Shown: positions 44,201 to 56,028 of the stretch, piece after piece | Layout of the letters: each line of letters starts with the position of its first letter | How positions within the stretch are numbered: position 1 is the stretch's first letter | Source of the DNA: Sebastes aleutianus | Lineage: Eukaryota; Chordata; Actinopteri; Perciformes; Sebastidae | Length of the DNA: 64,000 nt | Assembly: GCA_916700875.1 (NCBI GenBank) | Contig: CAKAKS010000068.1 | Span: forward strand, 25,450,753-25,514,752 | Reading direction: 5' to 3' | Notes under the pieces: generated by a model | Databases searched by the model: none | What the model was told of the DNA's origin: nothing | The model's input: the letters and a program-made list of their open reading frames with translations, nothing else | Translations under genes and position numbers: made by a program

Positions 44201-47200
44201 AGCTCAAGATAACGTATCTGAGGTTATGTGACTTTACCCTCCGCTACATCAACGTTCACAGCCCTGCGAGAGGCAAATCTAAAGCAGGTAGATCAGTCGG
44301 TGAGATATTTAACCCGCTCCAGCACCGACAACTGTGAACCGGCATGTAATCTTCTCTAACAAGCATTTCACTTTTATTCACCGAGGGCCGAGAGGATGCA
44401 GGCTATGCTTTTTACGGCTTAATGATCAAGGACACATAACGGCACTGTGGAACAGGGCAATTAGCTGGGTCATTTGTTGGCCTTTTAATTATGACGAAAC
44501 ACCCCAACGCAGCCGTTGGTGAGCCATAAAAGACACACAAATATGATCGTCCACAGGCCTCGGAGCCCTCTTTGTGATGTAGAACGACCCAGAAGCGATG
44601 GTAGAGTGAGAGAGAGGAATGTTGCATTTAATGGATTTTAAATGGAAATCGAAGAGATTATAAATGGAGAGATGGCTTCTTGTCACTGTTAATGTTAGAT
44701 GAGAAATCGCTGCAGGACAAGTGCATGAATGACTTTACTATTGCCCTCATACATCAATGGGATACTTTGTTATGCGTGAGTGCTCTCTGTGTGTACATGT
44801 GCCCCTCTTTCTGGCTCTTACCCACAGATATCCTCCCTGTGACATCACCATTTTCATTGCGGGCATTAAGGGAAACATTTTCCGATGAGTGCACTAGAAG
44901 AGAAGTGTCCTGGAAAAAAGAAAAAGCCATTTTACCATGCTGTGTATATCCAAAATGATATACTGTACATTTGCAACATAAAAATTAGAAACAGCTTTAT
45001 TATGTGAAAGAATATTTTAAGATTTAACTGGATTGAAATTAGGTCAGGTTGGTTTATGACCAAATGTCTACAAAACTAATGAGCTAGTGCGCTCACTATT
45101 CAGCCTCAGCTGTACTCTGGAGCTCAGGGTTCATACACAATTTCCATTTCAAAAGTTCCCTCTTTTACAGACTCAAATTTCCAGACTTCTCGGTAGAGTT
45201 TTCAGACCATGTTTGACTTGATATGTAACTTTGGGTGCAGAGGATGCTGTGAAAAGACTACAGTGCTTTTGCCCTTGCTGCCTCTCCCATGTTGGAGATA
45301 TCGAATGATTTTACACAAAAATTTGCATCCAGCTTTCTTTCAAGCTCACTCTGGCTCTCTCACACAGTGGTAAACATTTTGGCTGCGCTGGCTGCCCGCT
45401 ACAAACGCAGTGAAAAACACTGCTGCTTGTATGATCAATTTATTTTTAGAAATTCTGAATTTTATATTTTAGAAAACAGAATAGGGGCATTAGTCTGGAA
45501 ACAGAAATGTTTTTCCAAACTCTCTTCTCCATACATTTTGGACTGAAAACGCTTATTATATTTATTATATTTTGTTGTTCAACACAGGCCATTTCAGTAG
45601 AATATGACAATAGAATAGAAATAATTTTGTTTTACTTTTGCAAGACGCAATTTAGGCGGATGTTTTACTGGCGTCCGGTAGTCGGCTTTCAGTCCAAAAT
45701 GGCGGAAGCGTAGCTTTGCTGCTGGGCATTGATGTTGCAATGGAACGACTTTCACTTCTTGGCAATATAGCCTACGTTCTTTGGAGCAGGTCCTCTTCAC
45801 GGAGTCCGCCATGTTTCTACAGTAGCCCAGAACGGACAAACGAAACACTGGCTTGAGAGAGCCTTTCACATTTTTACGTACTTTCCAAAACTGCAGTAAC
45901 GTGAGCTGCAGAGTGCAAAACCGTGTTACCGCCAGCTGCCGTCTGACTTCTGTCGCTCCTAAAGTAGTATTATTAAGGTAAGGGTGGATTTTGAGTGTGG
46001 CGAACGGCGTTACCATGGTTTTGCTCTCGGCAGCTCACCTTTCCACAGTCTTGGAAAGGGAGGAGTGAGCGGAGGGGTACTCAGTTGGTTACAATCTGCA
46101 ACTACAACACTAGATGTCGCCAAATCCTACACACTGTACTTTTAATTATGATCAATAAATGTATAGATATAATTAATAACTTTTGGGTTGCCAAGTTGAG
46201 GTCTTATTAATGGCTTATAACGGACCTGTGAAGCATTCATTTATTAAACAGTAATAAAGCCATTAGTTACAGCTTATACACCCTTTATAAATGATGCCTC
46301 ATTAGAAAGGGAGTTTTTTTACACAGATATTAGCAGAAGACGTGACACCAGGTGATCGATTGAGACGTGATAAACACAGAAAAAGTAAGCTTTTGTAAAA
46401 TGTTTTAAAACTGAGGCAGCCTTAGCAATAAATCACCACAGTTCCTCTGCAGCTGTAAGGAAGCCCTGTTTACAAAAATGATCTAAGAAGCTAACTTTCA
46501 TGTGGATGGCGCGCCGGTGGCTCACTAAATCCTGAATCTCATTAGACATCCGTTGACTACATTAGAGAAAGTGTCCGTCCATAAATGAGGAATATATTAC
46601 CTTTTTAATGAGGCCCGTAAAGAAGAAATAATGCAAAAAAATTGCTGCTATGAGCAAGAAGAGACATAACATGTAAACAACTGCAGCAAAGTGTTCCCAT
46701 CTGCTGCTGGCAGGCGGGCCATAAACTACTTTCCACCGCAAATATCCCTGAGGTTAATGGGGAGCTCGCGGCACCACCACGTGCGCTGTGTGGGACTGCC
46801 AAATCCAGTTTGTTCTGACACATCTCCCAAAAAATGTACAGTCAGAAATATGCAATTCACTTACTACAGCTGGATAAAAACTGCCCGAGTGTCTGCAAGG
46901 AATTAGATTTAGATGCTGACAGGACGTGTACTCTCTGCACAGATCCATCTCACAATCTAGTTTAAGTTTAAACAGTGAGATGCAATAATGGCCTGGACTG
47001 TCAGGCCACTTAACTGAGCAAAGAGAATTATGAGAATGAGCTTGGAAGAAGATATAAGAGAGAGGAAAGCAGAAGGTAAGATGGGGAGAAAAAGACGGAT
47101 AGCAGAGTGAAGAAGAATGTGGGAAGAAGAGCAGGAAAAGTGTGTGTTCCTGATTATCTTACTTCTCTGGAGTGGATTTCCTGAGCGTAGACGGGGAAAA

Positions 47201-48107
47201 GGAACTCCGACTCGCCCTCATCCAGCTTGACCCCATCTGAGTTTACTTGTAGGAGTCCCATCCCTTCCTACAACCAAAACAAAGACACATGTATTCAGGT
47301 AAAGATGCAGTAAGGCAGGTTTAAACAGGGAAACCACAATCTGCAAGCTGAACAGCTTTATGTGAAAGGTATGAATCCAAAATATGCCAGGTTAGGACAT
47401 TAGGAATTTAGATTTATTTCATCCAACAACTTCATAGGTTTTCAAATGTGGAACACATTTAGCAATGTTCCCTGTAGGACTAAACCAGACAGTTGATTTA
47501 GCTGTGCGGGCACTTCACAACAGTGTGTGTGTATCCAAGTGTGTGGAGGTTTGTTGCGTCCCTTTTTCTGCTTCTGCATAAATCCACGGTTGCCATCTGG
47601 ACTTGAAAGAAAGCTGACAAGACGCCATGAAATTAGAAACACAAACTATCCTGTTTAGACAGCCAAATATCAGATAATGATAGATAATACTACAGCTAAT
47701 ACTGCTAATAATAATAGTACAAATTATAATTATAGTATTGTTATTATTATTATCGTCATCAATAATAAGCAGGGTCAATGTGATGGATACACAATCAAAA
47801 CTTATTAGGAAGTGACATAATAACACTGAGGACAAAAAGAGAAGCATGGAAAGAAGAAAAGGGGGAAAGAAAGAAGCTGAAAATACAAACTGTCAAGGTG
47901 AGTCATGCGTACCGTGTTGAACCACATCACCCTGAGGATCCAGATGGTGAGGGCGAAGTTGACCACCAGGATGATGATGAGCAGCAGGACAAACAGGTAG
48001 AGGCAGCGCTTCCTCCAGCCATAGATGCCGATCTTGTAGACGTGGTCGGGCACCGGCCTGGGCGAGCTGCTGCCCTGGGTGGTGGTGACATACTGCTCCC
48101 GCACCAT
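41098..48107 (-). CDS. sgcg: Gamma-sarcoglycan, complete, seven coding exons, 290 aa
   Basis: CDS on the complement: 48107..47913, 47267..47163, 44909..44822, 43969..43850, 42806..42734, 42430..42307, 41265..41098, total 873 nt with consistent phases. Gamma-sarcoglycan is a type II membrane glycoprotein of the dystrophin-associated sarcoglycan complex in muscle; human loss causes limb-girdle muscular dystrophy (LGMDR5). Visible features: short cytosolic N terminus MVREQYVTTTQG; one membrane segment at about 36-58 (CLYLFVLLLIIILVVNFALT); sequon N111-V-S; extracellular beta-rich repeats; C-terminal cysteines at 266, 268, 284 and 290 (VCVCPSGK, STCGE, QEC) that match the disulfide cluster of the human protein. 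Length is within one residue of human (291). Delta- and zeta-sarcoglycan are paralogues; the MVREQY start and the position next to sacs favour gamma. Confidence 0.95.
41266..42306 (-). other. sgcg intron 7, nothing recognised
   Basis: 1.0 kb intron (counting the non-coding exon as exon 1) without repeats I can name. Confidence 0.6.
42307..42430 (-). CDS. sgcg: sgcg coding exon 6
   Basis: The exon follows TTGCTTTAG and ends GGACTG|GTAAGA. It encodes LECPTRSLSMEAPKGVHLKA and LAGNIEVASNMDVFLQSSKG L, the conserved ESPTRSLSMDAPRGVH region of gamma-sarcoglycan. Confidence 0.95.
42734..42806 (-). CDS. sgcg: sgcg coding exon 5, 73 nt
   Basis: The exon encodes PEGALFQHSVEVPLLKSELL KDL with split codons at both ends; acceptor CATCAG, donor CTGAG|GTGAGC. 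It corresponds to human PEGALFEHSVETPLV as remembered. Confidence 0.94.
42807..43849 (-). other. sgcg intron 5 with a MITE fragment
   Basis: At about 43115-43195 a piece reading TAGTTGGTTGCAATCTGCAA and CACCACTAGATGCTGTCAGA TCCTACACACTG is the inverted end of the family seen whole at 6092-6617. Confidence 0.65.
43850..43969 (-). CDS. sgcg: sgcg coding exon 4
   Basis: The exon encodes PKETQGHARNLLINSHNDNM, then LFTADGDQAVIGPDKLRITG, from a TTACAG acceptor to ACCG|GTATAC. The VIGPDKLRITG end matches human VVGTDKLRVTG. A long minus-strand frame, 43545-44207, is only this exon plus intron read-through. Confidence 0.94.
43970..44821 (-). other. sgcg intron 4, nothing recognised
   Basis: 0.85 kb, moderately GC-balanced, no recognised repeat. 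Confidence 0.55.
44822..44909 (-). CDS. sgcg: sgcg coding exon 3 with the N-glycosylation site
   Basis: The exon encodes DTSLLVHSSENVSLNARNEN, GDVTGRISV and the first base of Gly130. NVS (residue 111) sits where human has QNVT at 110. Acceptor TTTCCAG, donor GTGG|GTAAGA. Confidence 0.94.
44910..47162 (-). other. sgcg intron 3 with an inverted MITE
   Basis: 2.25 kb intron. A full-looking copy of the 6092-6617 family lies in the opposite orientation at about 45590-46142. The remainder has no recognised element. Confidence 0.65.
45590..46142 (-). mobile_element. MITE, 'CAGTGTGTAGGATTTGG' family (copy 2, inverted)
   Basis: The right end CAAATCCTACACACTGTACT is the reverse complement of the head at 6092. 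Inside, GTCCGCCATGTTTCTACAGT, CAGAACGGACAAACGAAACA and CTTTCCAAAACTGCAGTAAC mirror the first copy. The left edge is approximate. Confidence 0.7.
47163..47267 (-). CDS. sgcg: sgcg coding exon 2
   Basis: Exactly 35 codons, phase 0 at both ends: EGMGLLQVNSDGVKLDEGES then EFLFPVYAQEIHSRE. Acceptor GGTTGTAG, donor AGAGAA|GTAAGA. Human has [20 protein letters not shown] as remembered, then LFPLYAKEIHSR. Confidence 0.95.
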
Positions 48108-48114
48108 CTGCTGG
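47913..48114 (-). CDS. sgcg: sgcg coding exon 1 with start codon and membrane segment
   Basis: The ATG (48107-48105) in GCAGATGG context opens 65 codons: MVREQYVTTTQGSSSPRPVP, DHVYKIGIYGWRKRC, the membrane segment and LRVMWFNT before the donor ACACG|GTACGC. The basic WRKRC just before the hydrophobic run fits a type II (N-in) orientation. The acceptor could be any of three closely spaced CAGs (48114, 48110 or 48107) without affecting the protein. Confidence 0.95.
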
Positions 48115-48526
48115 CTGGGCACATCACATGAAGGCAACAGGAACATATGTTAAAAATAAAAGACATTTTGCTCTTTCGTGCTGTTCAGCCAGATTGGACA
48201 TTACACAGAGTCAGTGTAGTTTGTCAGGGGTCGGAGAGAACAGGTCATGGACAACAACTATTAATATGTAATATACTGTATGTTTATGTGCAAAAAGTTG
48301 CTTATTTACACATCCAGTAGTTACAGAACATTAGCATTTATTTGGAGTCATGTTTCCAATATTCTCTCTTTCCGCTCTGTTTTTGATCTCCACCTCTCGA
48401 GGGAAATAAGTGGCTCTTGAGCTGCTAAATGCTGCACTATGTTCCCCAGCTAGTCGCCAGCTGTGTCTGTCTGCCACAGTGTGAACTGAGAAGTGAAGCC
48501 AATGCTGAAGTGCCTTAAACTTGCAT

Positions 48527-49072
48527 TCTTTCTAATAGCCAGCAGGGGGCGACTCCTCTGGTTGCAAAAAGAAGTCTGATTGTATAGAAGTCTATGAGAA
48601 AATGAGCCTACTTCTCACTTGATTTATTACCTCAGTAAACATTGTTAACATGAGTTTATGGTCTCAATCACTAGTTTCAAGTCTTCTTCAATACAGCATG
48701 ATGTTCATTTAGTAAATTATGGTCCCATTTAGAGTCAAATAGACCATAAAGCAGGTTATGCTTTAAGGCGTGGATACCTTGTGATTGACATGTCGCTACC
48801 ACGGCGTTGTCCGGTCTGGGAGTTGTCCGTGTTTTTGTCTTACAACTTTAACTCTTTCACAGTGTGTTTTCAGTTCATGAAAGTTAATTGTAACATTTTG
48901 TTTGCCTAAAAATGTCTTATTCAGCGTTCAGTAGTACTTAGCTCCACCCTCTTATGTCACTTATGGTTGCAAAAAAACAAGATGGCGAAGGCCAAAATGC
49001 CGACTCAAGACTTGAAAACGGCAGTCCGAAAGACCAAAGGGTGACATTGTGTATATACAGTCTATGGTCTGC
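48527..49072. mobile_element. Dispersed fish repeat ('AGCAGGGGGCGACTCCTCTGG ... TATATACAGTCTATGG')
   Basis: CCAGCAGGGGGCGACTCCTC at one end and ACATTGTGTATATACAGTCT at the other are ends I recognise from many fish introns. CAAGATGGCGAAGGCC lies near the right end. Non-coding; class uncertain. Confidence 0.6.
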
Positions 49073-51705
49073 CGTTTGGTGCTGAGCAGCTAGTGTAAAG
49101 TGAATTCTTAGATCAAAATTACTCTATGAGAGCGGCGAGAGTTAACAAAAACAGTAACGTTATGGCCAGAAAACCAAACATATTATCTGAAAGTTGCCGT
49201 AGCTCTTCGTAGAGCTAACGGGAACTGCAACGATGGGTTGTGATTTTCTGCGTTTGTCATTACAAGCGACCTGTTTCACTCTTTGTTAATATAGAAATAT
49301 TGATTAGCAGCTTTAAATATGATTGTAAAGTTTTCAGTCAAAGTGACTAGTAACATATTCCTACTTATTGCACTTTTATTTCCTGCACACACACGAGTTG
49401 CTAGTTCAAGAGGAGACAATTTCATTTTTAGCCATCTAATCACCATGAATGCAAGTTTTAAGACGTTTGGAGAATTAATTCAGACATCAATGAGATATCA
49501 ATATCTGGAATCAATACAATATTGCAATATCAAAGATGGTAAGCAACAGATCTTTCCTATGGGTTTGGTCTGAGGTGGATTCCCGTCAAAGCAGCTTTCA
49601 CACATCCAGTAAAATCTGAATTCAGTTCAAGCCTTTACATTTAGATGTGTACATACACACTGCCTTGTTCACACAGTGCTCAGTAAATCATTCATGAGCC
49701 CAGAGCTCGTGCACAGACCCAGTGGAGATCTGGCTCATGTGCCAACGGAAAACTTGACTGAATTTCCAGCAGTTTTCGAAAAAAGTCAAAGGCAAAGGAA
49801 AATGCCACTTATTACAGAGCAGAGGCGGAACTTTCTGGCCACACAGCAGCAGGCTATCAGTGACAAAAACCAAGGAGATGAATGTCAACATATTTCAAAA
49901 CCGCAGCAAGTATTACAAGTTATGACACCAACTGTAGTTTTCTGTATTCAGCTCACACGAGGGCAAGCGGAGCTCCAACTGCAGGGCTGCAGAACCTGCG
50001 AGCGAGCCCCCCAGTCAGCACATTTGGACCATCTGACAATGTGACAACGGGGAACCTAAGGGACACATTTCACAACGACACGTGAAGTGTGTATTTGAGC
50101 ACAGCGGAGCCAAGGGCCGCGGAGAGGGGAGCGGTGTCACTCCACTGAATAATCTGCATTAATAACCAGACACAGGCTGCAGAGAAAGCTGCTTTCACCG
50201 AGGACAGGGCCTGAAGAAAATGCTGTCGGTTGTAGATTGTTATGAGTCAATAAAACACGGAAACAAAGACAGACTGCAGCTTTCTCCAAGCAACAAACTG
50301 CTCCAAATCGTCATCAATACTTTATAGCTGCCACATCTAAACTTCATAGGAAAAGTTATCTGAACAAAGATATATCTCGGTTGTCTCAGGGACAGATGTT
50401 GCATCTTACTGCCACAGTAAAGGCGGTTTCCATCATGTTAAGGAGCCATTTTTCAAACCAAAAACCGTTTCTTCTTTGACATTAACAGATGTTCAGGCGG
50501 GCACATCATCGCACTGACTCCCATGTGACACAAGCAGAAAAAGGGCTGGCAGACTCTGCATACAGTAAGTTGTGTTTCTGTAAATAATGAAGTAAATATT
50601 CCGCCCTCACAGCGAGGGGTGATGAATAAAAGCAAACCGCGCTCGCTGCTGGTGTCTGAGCTCACTGAGGTCCGGGAGATGTTTCAGAGAGCCGATAATA
50701 AAAGGCCTATAGTCGCCACAGCTCGTTTCGTGCTGTTTGCAGTAAACACAGGGAGGCAACGTGTTGGCATAAAGGGCTGAGAGTATTTTCTATGACCAAA
50801 CCCGCCTCTCCACAGGACCTGTCACATGGCCTGCAAGCCCAGCTGTGATGAATAGCCCTTATTTCCCAACCAAACAAATGAATCTCGCCTGAAAAATGAG
50901 GGGAAAAAATGACTTTGTGCCATTTCCACAGGGGAGAGGAGATCGAAGGTTGATGGGTAGTAAGTTATGGGAATGCATATTTTTTTTCCCCCTCGCATCT
51001 CACCTCATTTATATTTATTAATCGTACTTGAGGATGAGTCATGATGAAAAATCGAATCTCAGCAGAGAAACAGCAAAGTGACGGTGCATGATACAACATT
51101 GCCCAACTAGTTTCATGAACATTCATTTTATTTTTTATGTTTTTTTCAATTGAGTTCTCCATTGAGGCTCAAAAGAGGGCTAAGATTAATCAGGATCTGT
51201 TTAATTGACCGACTCCAATATCCCCGCAGTATACCTATTAACAACCACACATCATTTGCGTGTTAGCAGGTTGATCAGCCCACTCTGCACTTTTGGGCAA
51301 ATGAGCGGCGAGGTTGCAAGAGCTCTGGTTTTGTTCATTATGTTGTTAATGAATTTGATCTAACGCAGTCTAATGACTTTAAATGAAGGCATTAAGAGGC
51401 CTCTGTGCTTCAGCAGCCGAGGGAGGAGGAAGCAGCTTTGAGGCTGGAGATCTTTAAAAGGCGTCTTCCAGCTCCAGTTTCAGCGTTACCACCACCAGCC
51501 CTTCAGCCACAGACTGCTCCTTCCCTAGCAACCCAAATAAACACTACCCGAACAGTCTCGCTGCTCCAAGTGCCAGGAATGCTCAAATTTATGGGACTTA
51601 TGATCGGAAATACAGTCTGACCTTAGAGAGAAAATAGTTTCTATGCTTTTTTAAGCCTCCTGGTGATAAACTGGTCGTTTTAAATGAGATTCTCAATCTA
51701 AAACT

Positions 51706-52245
51706 TTAAAGAGGACCTATTATGCTTATTTTTAGGTGCATATTTGTATTTTAGGCTTCTACTAGAACATGTTTACATTCTTTAATGTTCAAAAAACACT
51801 TTATTTTTCTCATACCGGCTGTGCTGCAGCACCTCTTTTCACCCTCTGTCTAAAACGCTCTGCTTAAGCTCCTGTCCCCCCCCTCTCTCGAAAAGCCCAG
51901 TGTGCTCTGATTGGTCAGGTGGTCCACTCTGTTGTGATTGGTCAACAGAACCAAACTCTTCGGACTCCGCTCCAGCTCCGCTCTACCTAGCTTTGTTTGA
52001 GGGCGTGCCAAACTAGCAGCTAGACAGGTATTATGCAAATGTGTTACTTGGTGACATCACCACGTTACGGAAGAAAAGATGGGACTTCAAGCGAGGCAGT
52101 TCAGGAGCAGTGTTTCTGTGGGGGGGGGGGAGTAACTCCCTTTGGCGTAGACATTGGGCTTTGTTAGTTTGCAGATCTTTTACATGCACAAAAAAACATA
52201 GAACACTCTAAAGGAAAGGGAAAAAGCATAATAGGTCAGCTTTAA
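51706..52245. mobile_element. MITE bounded by TTAA with about 20-bp TIRs
   Basis: The left end TTAAAGAGGACCTATTATGC and the right end, whose complement is TTAAAGCTGACCTATTATGC, match at 18 of 20 positions. TTAA at each border is the target duplication used by piggyBac-type elements. The interior is non-coding and has two TGATTGGTC / GATTGGTCA boxes. Confidence 0.8.
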
Positions 52246-53111
52246 CAAATATGGATCCTGTACCCCAAGAGAGAAAACTGAATTCAAGTTTCAAAAGGCA
52301 CTATAGATCTCAAACACAGTCCCTTGCTCCCAAAGATGAAGAACACTTCAGCACTGTTAGCAGGGCAATTTACCCAAGGGGTGTCCTCTCAATTAACCTT
52401 AAACAAGTGATGCTCCTTGACCTCTGGATGAGAGCAAGGGCCAGACAGACTATCTGCTTGCCTAAAATCCACAGGGTCCGGCTGTAATTGAGAATCCAGG
52501 CTTCCCCCTGAGCCGAGACTCGACCCGACCGAATGCCAACATTTTCAGTGAGTTCCGAAAGCTCAAATTGTGTAGGACGTTCGCAGAGAGGAATTACCCA
52601 AGAGGAGCTCGGCATGTGGAGTGAGGAGCGATCGAAAGCTGAGCGCACGGGGCTGAAGTTTCTGTCTGTGTGTCTGGATAGTAGCCGGCGTCATGGCTCC
52701 ACTCTGCTGTGATGCCTTAACTTCTAAAAATAGGACACGGCATTGTGAACTAAATTTAAAGAAGGCAGGACAGGACACACATATAACTAACGGAAAATGA
52801 TAAGACAATGGAGTATTGCTCATGAGCATATTAGTGAGGTGCTCTTTCGCTAAAGTTATTTTTGTATTCTAATATCTCTGGCCATGTATGGTAAAACTCC
52901 CGACAGCTGGCAACCTAAAACACTTTTTTCCAAACCCCAAACTACTTCTGTAAAGACTATGAAGTAATCAGCACAACGTGAGACACAAAGAAAGAATAAC
53001 ATTTAAAGAAATTGTGCTGTAGGTCAAAGGTTACCATTATAAAAAAAAGATATTTTAAGTTCTGAAAGAAGCTAAATGAGTATTTTGTGAAAGAAAAGGC
53101 AGAGTACTCAC

Positions 53112-53330
53112 CGTTGTGTTTACAGCAGTCCTCTTTCCTACGCAACAGTAAGCAGAGCTGGAGCTGGTAAGAGAAGCTTGAGAAGCAGCAGTGCTTGAGC
53201 CCCTCACACGTCTGTCAGCCACTCAACAGCTGCGTGCCATAAATCCAGCTCTGGAAGTGGCCTGGCTAAATCACCACGAGACGGCGCTCCCACTCCCGAC
53301 TCCCTCTGCCTTTTCAGCCTTCCTGCAGAC
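53112..53330 (-). other. sgcg: Probable non-coding exon 1 and promoter region of sgcg
   Basis: On the minus strand CACAACG|GTGAGTACT is a strong donor at 53112/53111, placed to splice to the start-codon exon as in mammals, where SGCG exon 1 is also non-coding. A CAGCTG E-box (53227-53232), the type bound by myogenic bHLH factors, lies to its right. The transcription start is not determined. Confidence 0.5.
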
Positions 53331-53417
53331 ATTTGAATATCACCAGCGTGTGTGAGAGAGAGACAGAAACAGAGAGGAGGGAGGGGGGAGGAGAATTAAC
53401 CATCAGTGGAGAGGTTC

Positions 53418-53419
53418 AA

Positions 53420-53510
<91 letters not shown>

Positions 53511-53511
53511 A
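53418..53511. repeat. Compound (CT)n(CA)n(GA)n microsatellite
   Basis: Three abutting pure dinucleotide runs, about 9, 26 and 10 units, lie just upstream of the inferred sgcg first exon. Confidence 0.95.
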
Positions 53512-54052
53512 ACCATCTATAATGAACAGAGGCAGTTGTTTGTCATGCATACCAGTGAGTCACGTTCACTGCCCAACCCAACGCTCGGTGCAGTCCGGTC
53601 TAATTTGAGACTTCAGTCATGGCTCTCAACGTAAAGTTAAGCTGGTGTTTCAGATAGCTGCGCTGGGTGACAGGCAGCAGGATGGGCGGACCTTGAAGAG
53701 GGCAGTTAGTAAAGTCAGAGTGGCAGAGGAGACGGCGTATTAATAGACAGGAGGGGGGGGTCAAGGTTGCGGTTGTTGAAAAGGAAATTGTTTTGAGTCA
53801 TGGTTTTCAATTATTTCAATGGCAAAATAAAGCTCAATTTTAGAACTTTCTATATGTACTTTAGGTTAACAAATATCTTAAGGTCATCCTTTAATATTAC
53901 TAAAATAGAGATGATTCATGCCGTTACTGTTAACGGTCACAAACTAGCTCAGCTCATGAGTCCACACAAGGTTTTTAGTTAGAACATTTTCTTAACCTAA
54001 GATTGAAATCTGTTTTTCATACATTTTTTATGTCTTCTTTCAGACTTGTGGA
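53512..54052. other. Intergenic, nothing recognised
   Basis: No gene or repeat is identified in this stretch upstream of sgcg. Confidence 0.4.
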
Positions 54053-55200
54053 AATAAAAAATTCCAAAATACACATTTAGGTGTTTATTTTACTACTTTG
54101 TCTATTTGCGTCAGCAGATTTCTCCTAAATTCACCAAAAGTTACCATTAGATAATGTCTCATTTGCATATTTAAACATAAATTTTCAGGAAGTTCATAAT
54201 ACAAAAAATTATGTCTATTGTAAAGGGCGTATTAAAAATGTTTTTTTCTCTCACTCTGAGCCAGAAATCTCCACTTCAGTGTGACTTACATACATCAAAC
54301 TTTCCAGTTTCATTCCTATCTACGTTCTGAATATATATATATATATATATCTTTCATAGCCTGATTTATAGAACATTTTATTCTTAAAAACATTGCGAAA
54401 ATTGATTTGACAGTATATTCTGTAAAAAATATTTTTCTGTAAAATACCTGTAAAGTATTTTCATCTAAAATAGACATTTAGGTGTTTATTTTACTACATT
54501 TAGTCTATTTGTGTTTGTAGATTTCTCCTAAATTCACCATTAGATAATGTCTCATTTGCATATTTAAAGTTACAATTTCAGAAAACTAGTAATACAAAAA
54601 AACAATTGTCTTAATGTCAGTAATCAACTGGGGGAGTTTCATGGTGATATTTATTAGTTTCTATTTATTTTTTTTACCCTATTTACCTGTAGTGTCTTAA
54701 AATGTATGAAATTTCACAATACATATCTTAAAAGGCTGTTTTTTGGTGACTCTGAGCCAGAAATCTCCACTTCAGTATCACTTGCATACACCAAACTTTA
54801 CAGTTTCAGTCCTATCTATATTCTGAAGTTTTTTACAGAGGGGTTTGTTCATATATCATTTATAGCCCAATTTATAGAACATATTATTCCTAAAAACATG
54901 GCCAAAATGGATTTTTTTTTATGGCTGTTGACAGTATTTTCTGATTTATGGAGTGATAAAAAGACATATTGATAATTCCCTCTGTAAAAACATTTGAGTC
55001 TAATATGTCAACAAAATGAAACAAGAATTTTGAACCTGGATTTATCCAATGTTCAAATTTCTGTACTGGAAATTAATGTAAATTAGCACATATTCAATAA
55101 GGAAATACCTCATTTGCATATTTAAACATAACATTTCAGAAAACTTGTAATACAAAAAAAATTATAAAATAATATAAAATGAACTGGGGAAGTTTTATGG
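54053..55200. repeat. Degenerate tandem repeat, period about 400-560 bp, 2.5 copies
   Basis: The phrases ACATTTAGGTGTTTATTTTA (54073, 54474), CTCATTTGCATATTTAAA (54158, 54551, 55109) and CTCTGAGCCAGAAATCTCCA (54254, 54750) recur in the same order. The spacing shows the second unit carries about 95 bp extra. Each unit holds an octamer-like ATTTGCAT. There is no long frame. Confidence 0.8.
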
Positions 55201-56021
55201 TGATATCTACTAGTTAAAATCTTTACCCTATTCACCTGGAGACAATGGAGACGATGCAGAGTGGCTGTCAGCTGTAGGAGGAGGGAGACAGGGTGAGCCC
55301 AGGGTTCAGCATTTATAGCTCAAGGGCTCCAGTGAGAATAATCAGCTGACAACCTTCCCATGTCAGATAACTGACGGCTGAGGTTGGCCGTGACAGGCTC
55401 CATGACAGTGGGAGGGGCGATACATCTCCCCATCTTAAGAACAATCTTCCACCTCGACATCTGAATCACAAAACAATGTAAAAATACCGCAAAAAAATGT
55501 CAATATAGGAATATAAAAAGGTCTTACATTCTCTCAATTTAAACATACAGCCTTACAACAAATGTTCACCACCTCCATCTTACCAGATCCAATCCCCCAC
55601 CCACATCCTGGGATACATGGAGGCAATTTAAGGATGAGAGTCAGCTAGAAAAACAGTGAATTGGCAAGTATGACAGAACTAGTGGATACTTACCTGGCAT
55701 TTTCTTAATGAACATTCATAAAATATGAAACAGTACCCACCTTTAAAATGCAGATGGTTTTGCAGGAACACAGAAAAGTGAGGAATATATAACAGTGAGG
55801 AGTATGATCAGCAGAAAAGGAAGTTCAAAGTACACATCAAAATCTCAAAATGAGCTCATCAAGTGCCAGACAACACATGGCCTTCAGCGAGATAAAGCAA
55901 ACTCACAACGCTGTCTTCACAAACAAGAATAGAATCTGTAAAAAACAAAACAGAATTAGAGGTTGAAGTTGGGTGGAGCTAAGCTGTGAACAGGCATTTC
56001 TACAGCAGACATTTGACTCGT
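55201..56021. other. Intergenic, nothing recognised
   Basis: Includes the locally GC-richer block 55240-55440 with two CAGCTGACA-like words; no gene model is supported. Confidence 0.4.
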
Positions 56022-56028
56022 CATAACC

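Larger units (their letters stand above)
48115..53111 (-). other. sgcg intron 1
   Basis: 5-kb intron holding a dispersed fish repeat (48527-49072) and a TTAA-flanked MITE (51706-52245). The stretch 49.1-51.7 kb is less repeat-rich and has no recognised feature; it would be the place to look for conserved muscle enhancers. Confidence 0.6.

Noticed and set aside
43545..44207. 220-codon minus-strand frame
   Set aside because: It is sgcg coding exon 4 plus read-through into both introns; the conserved part stops exactly at the splice sites.
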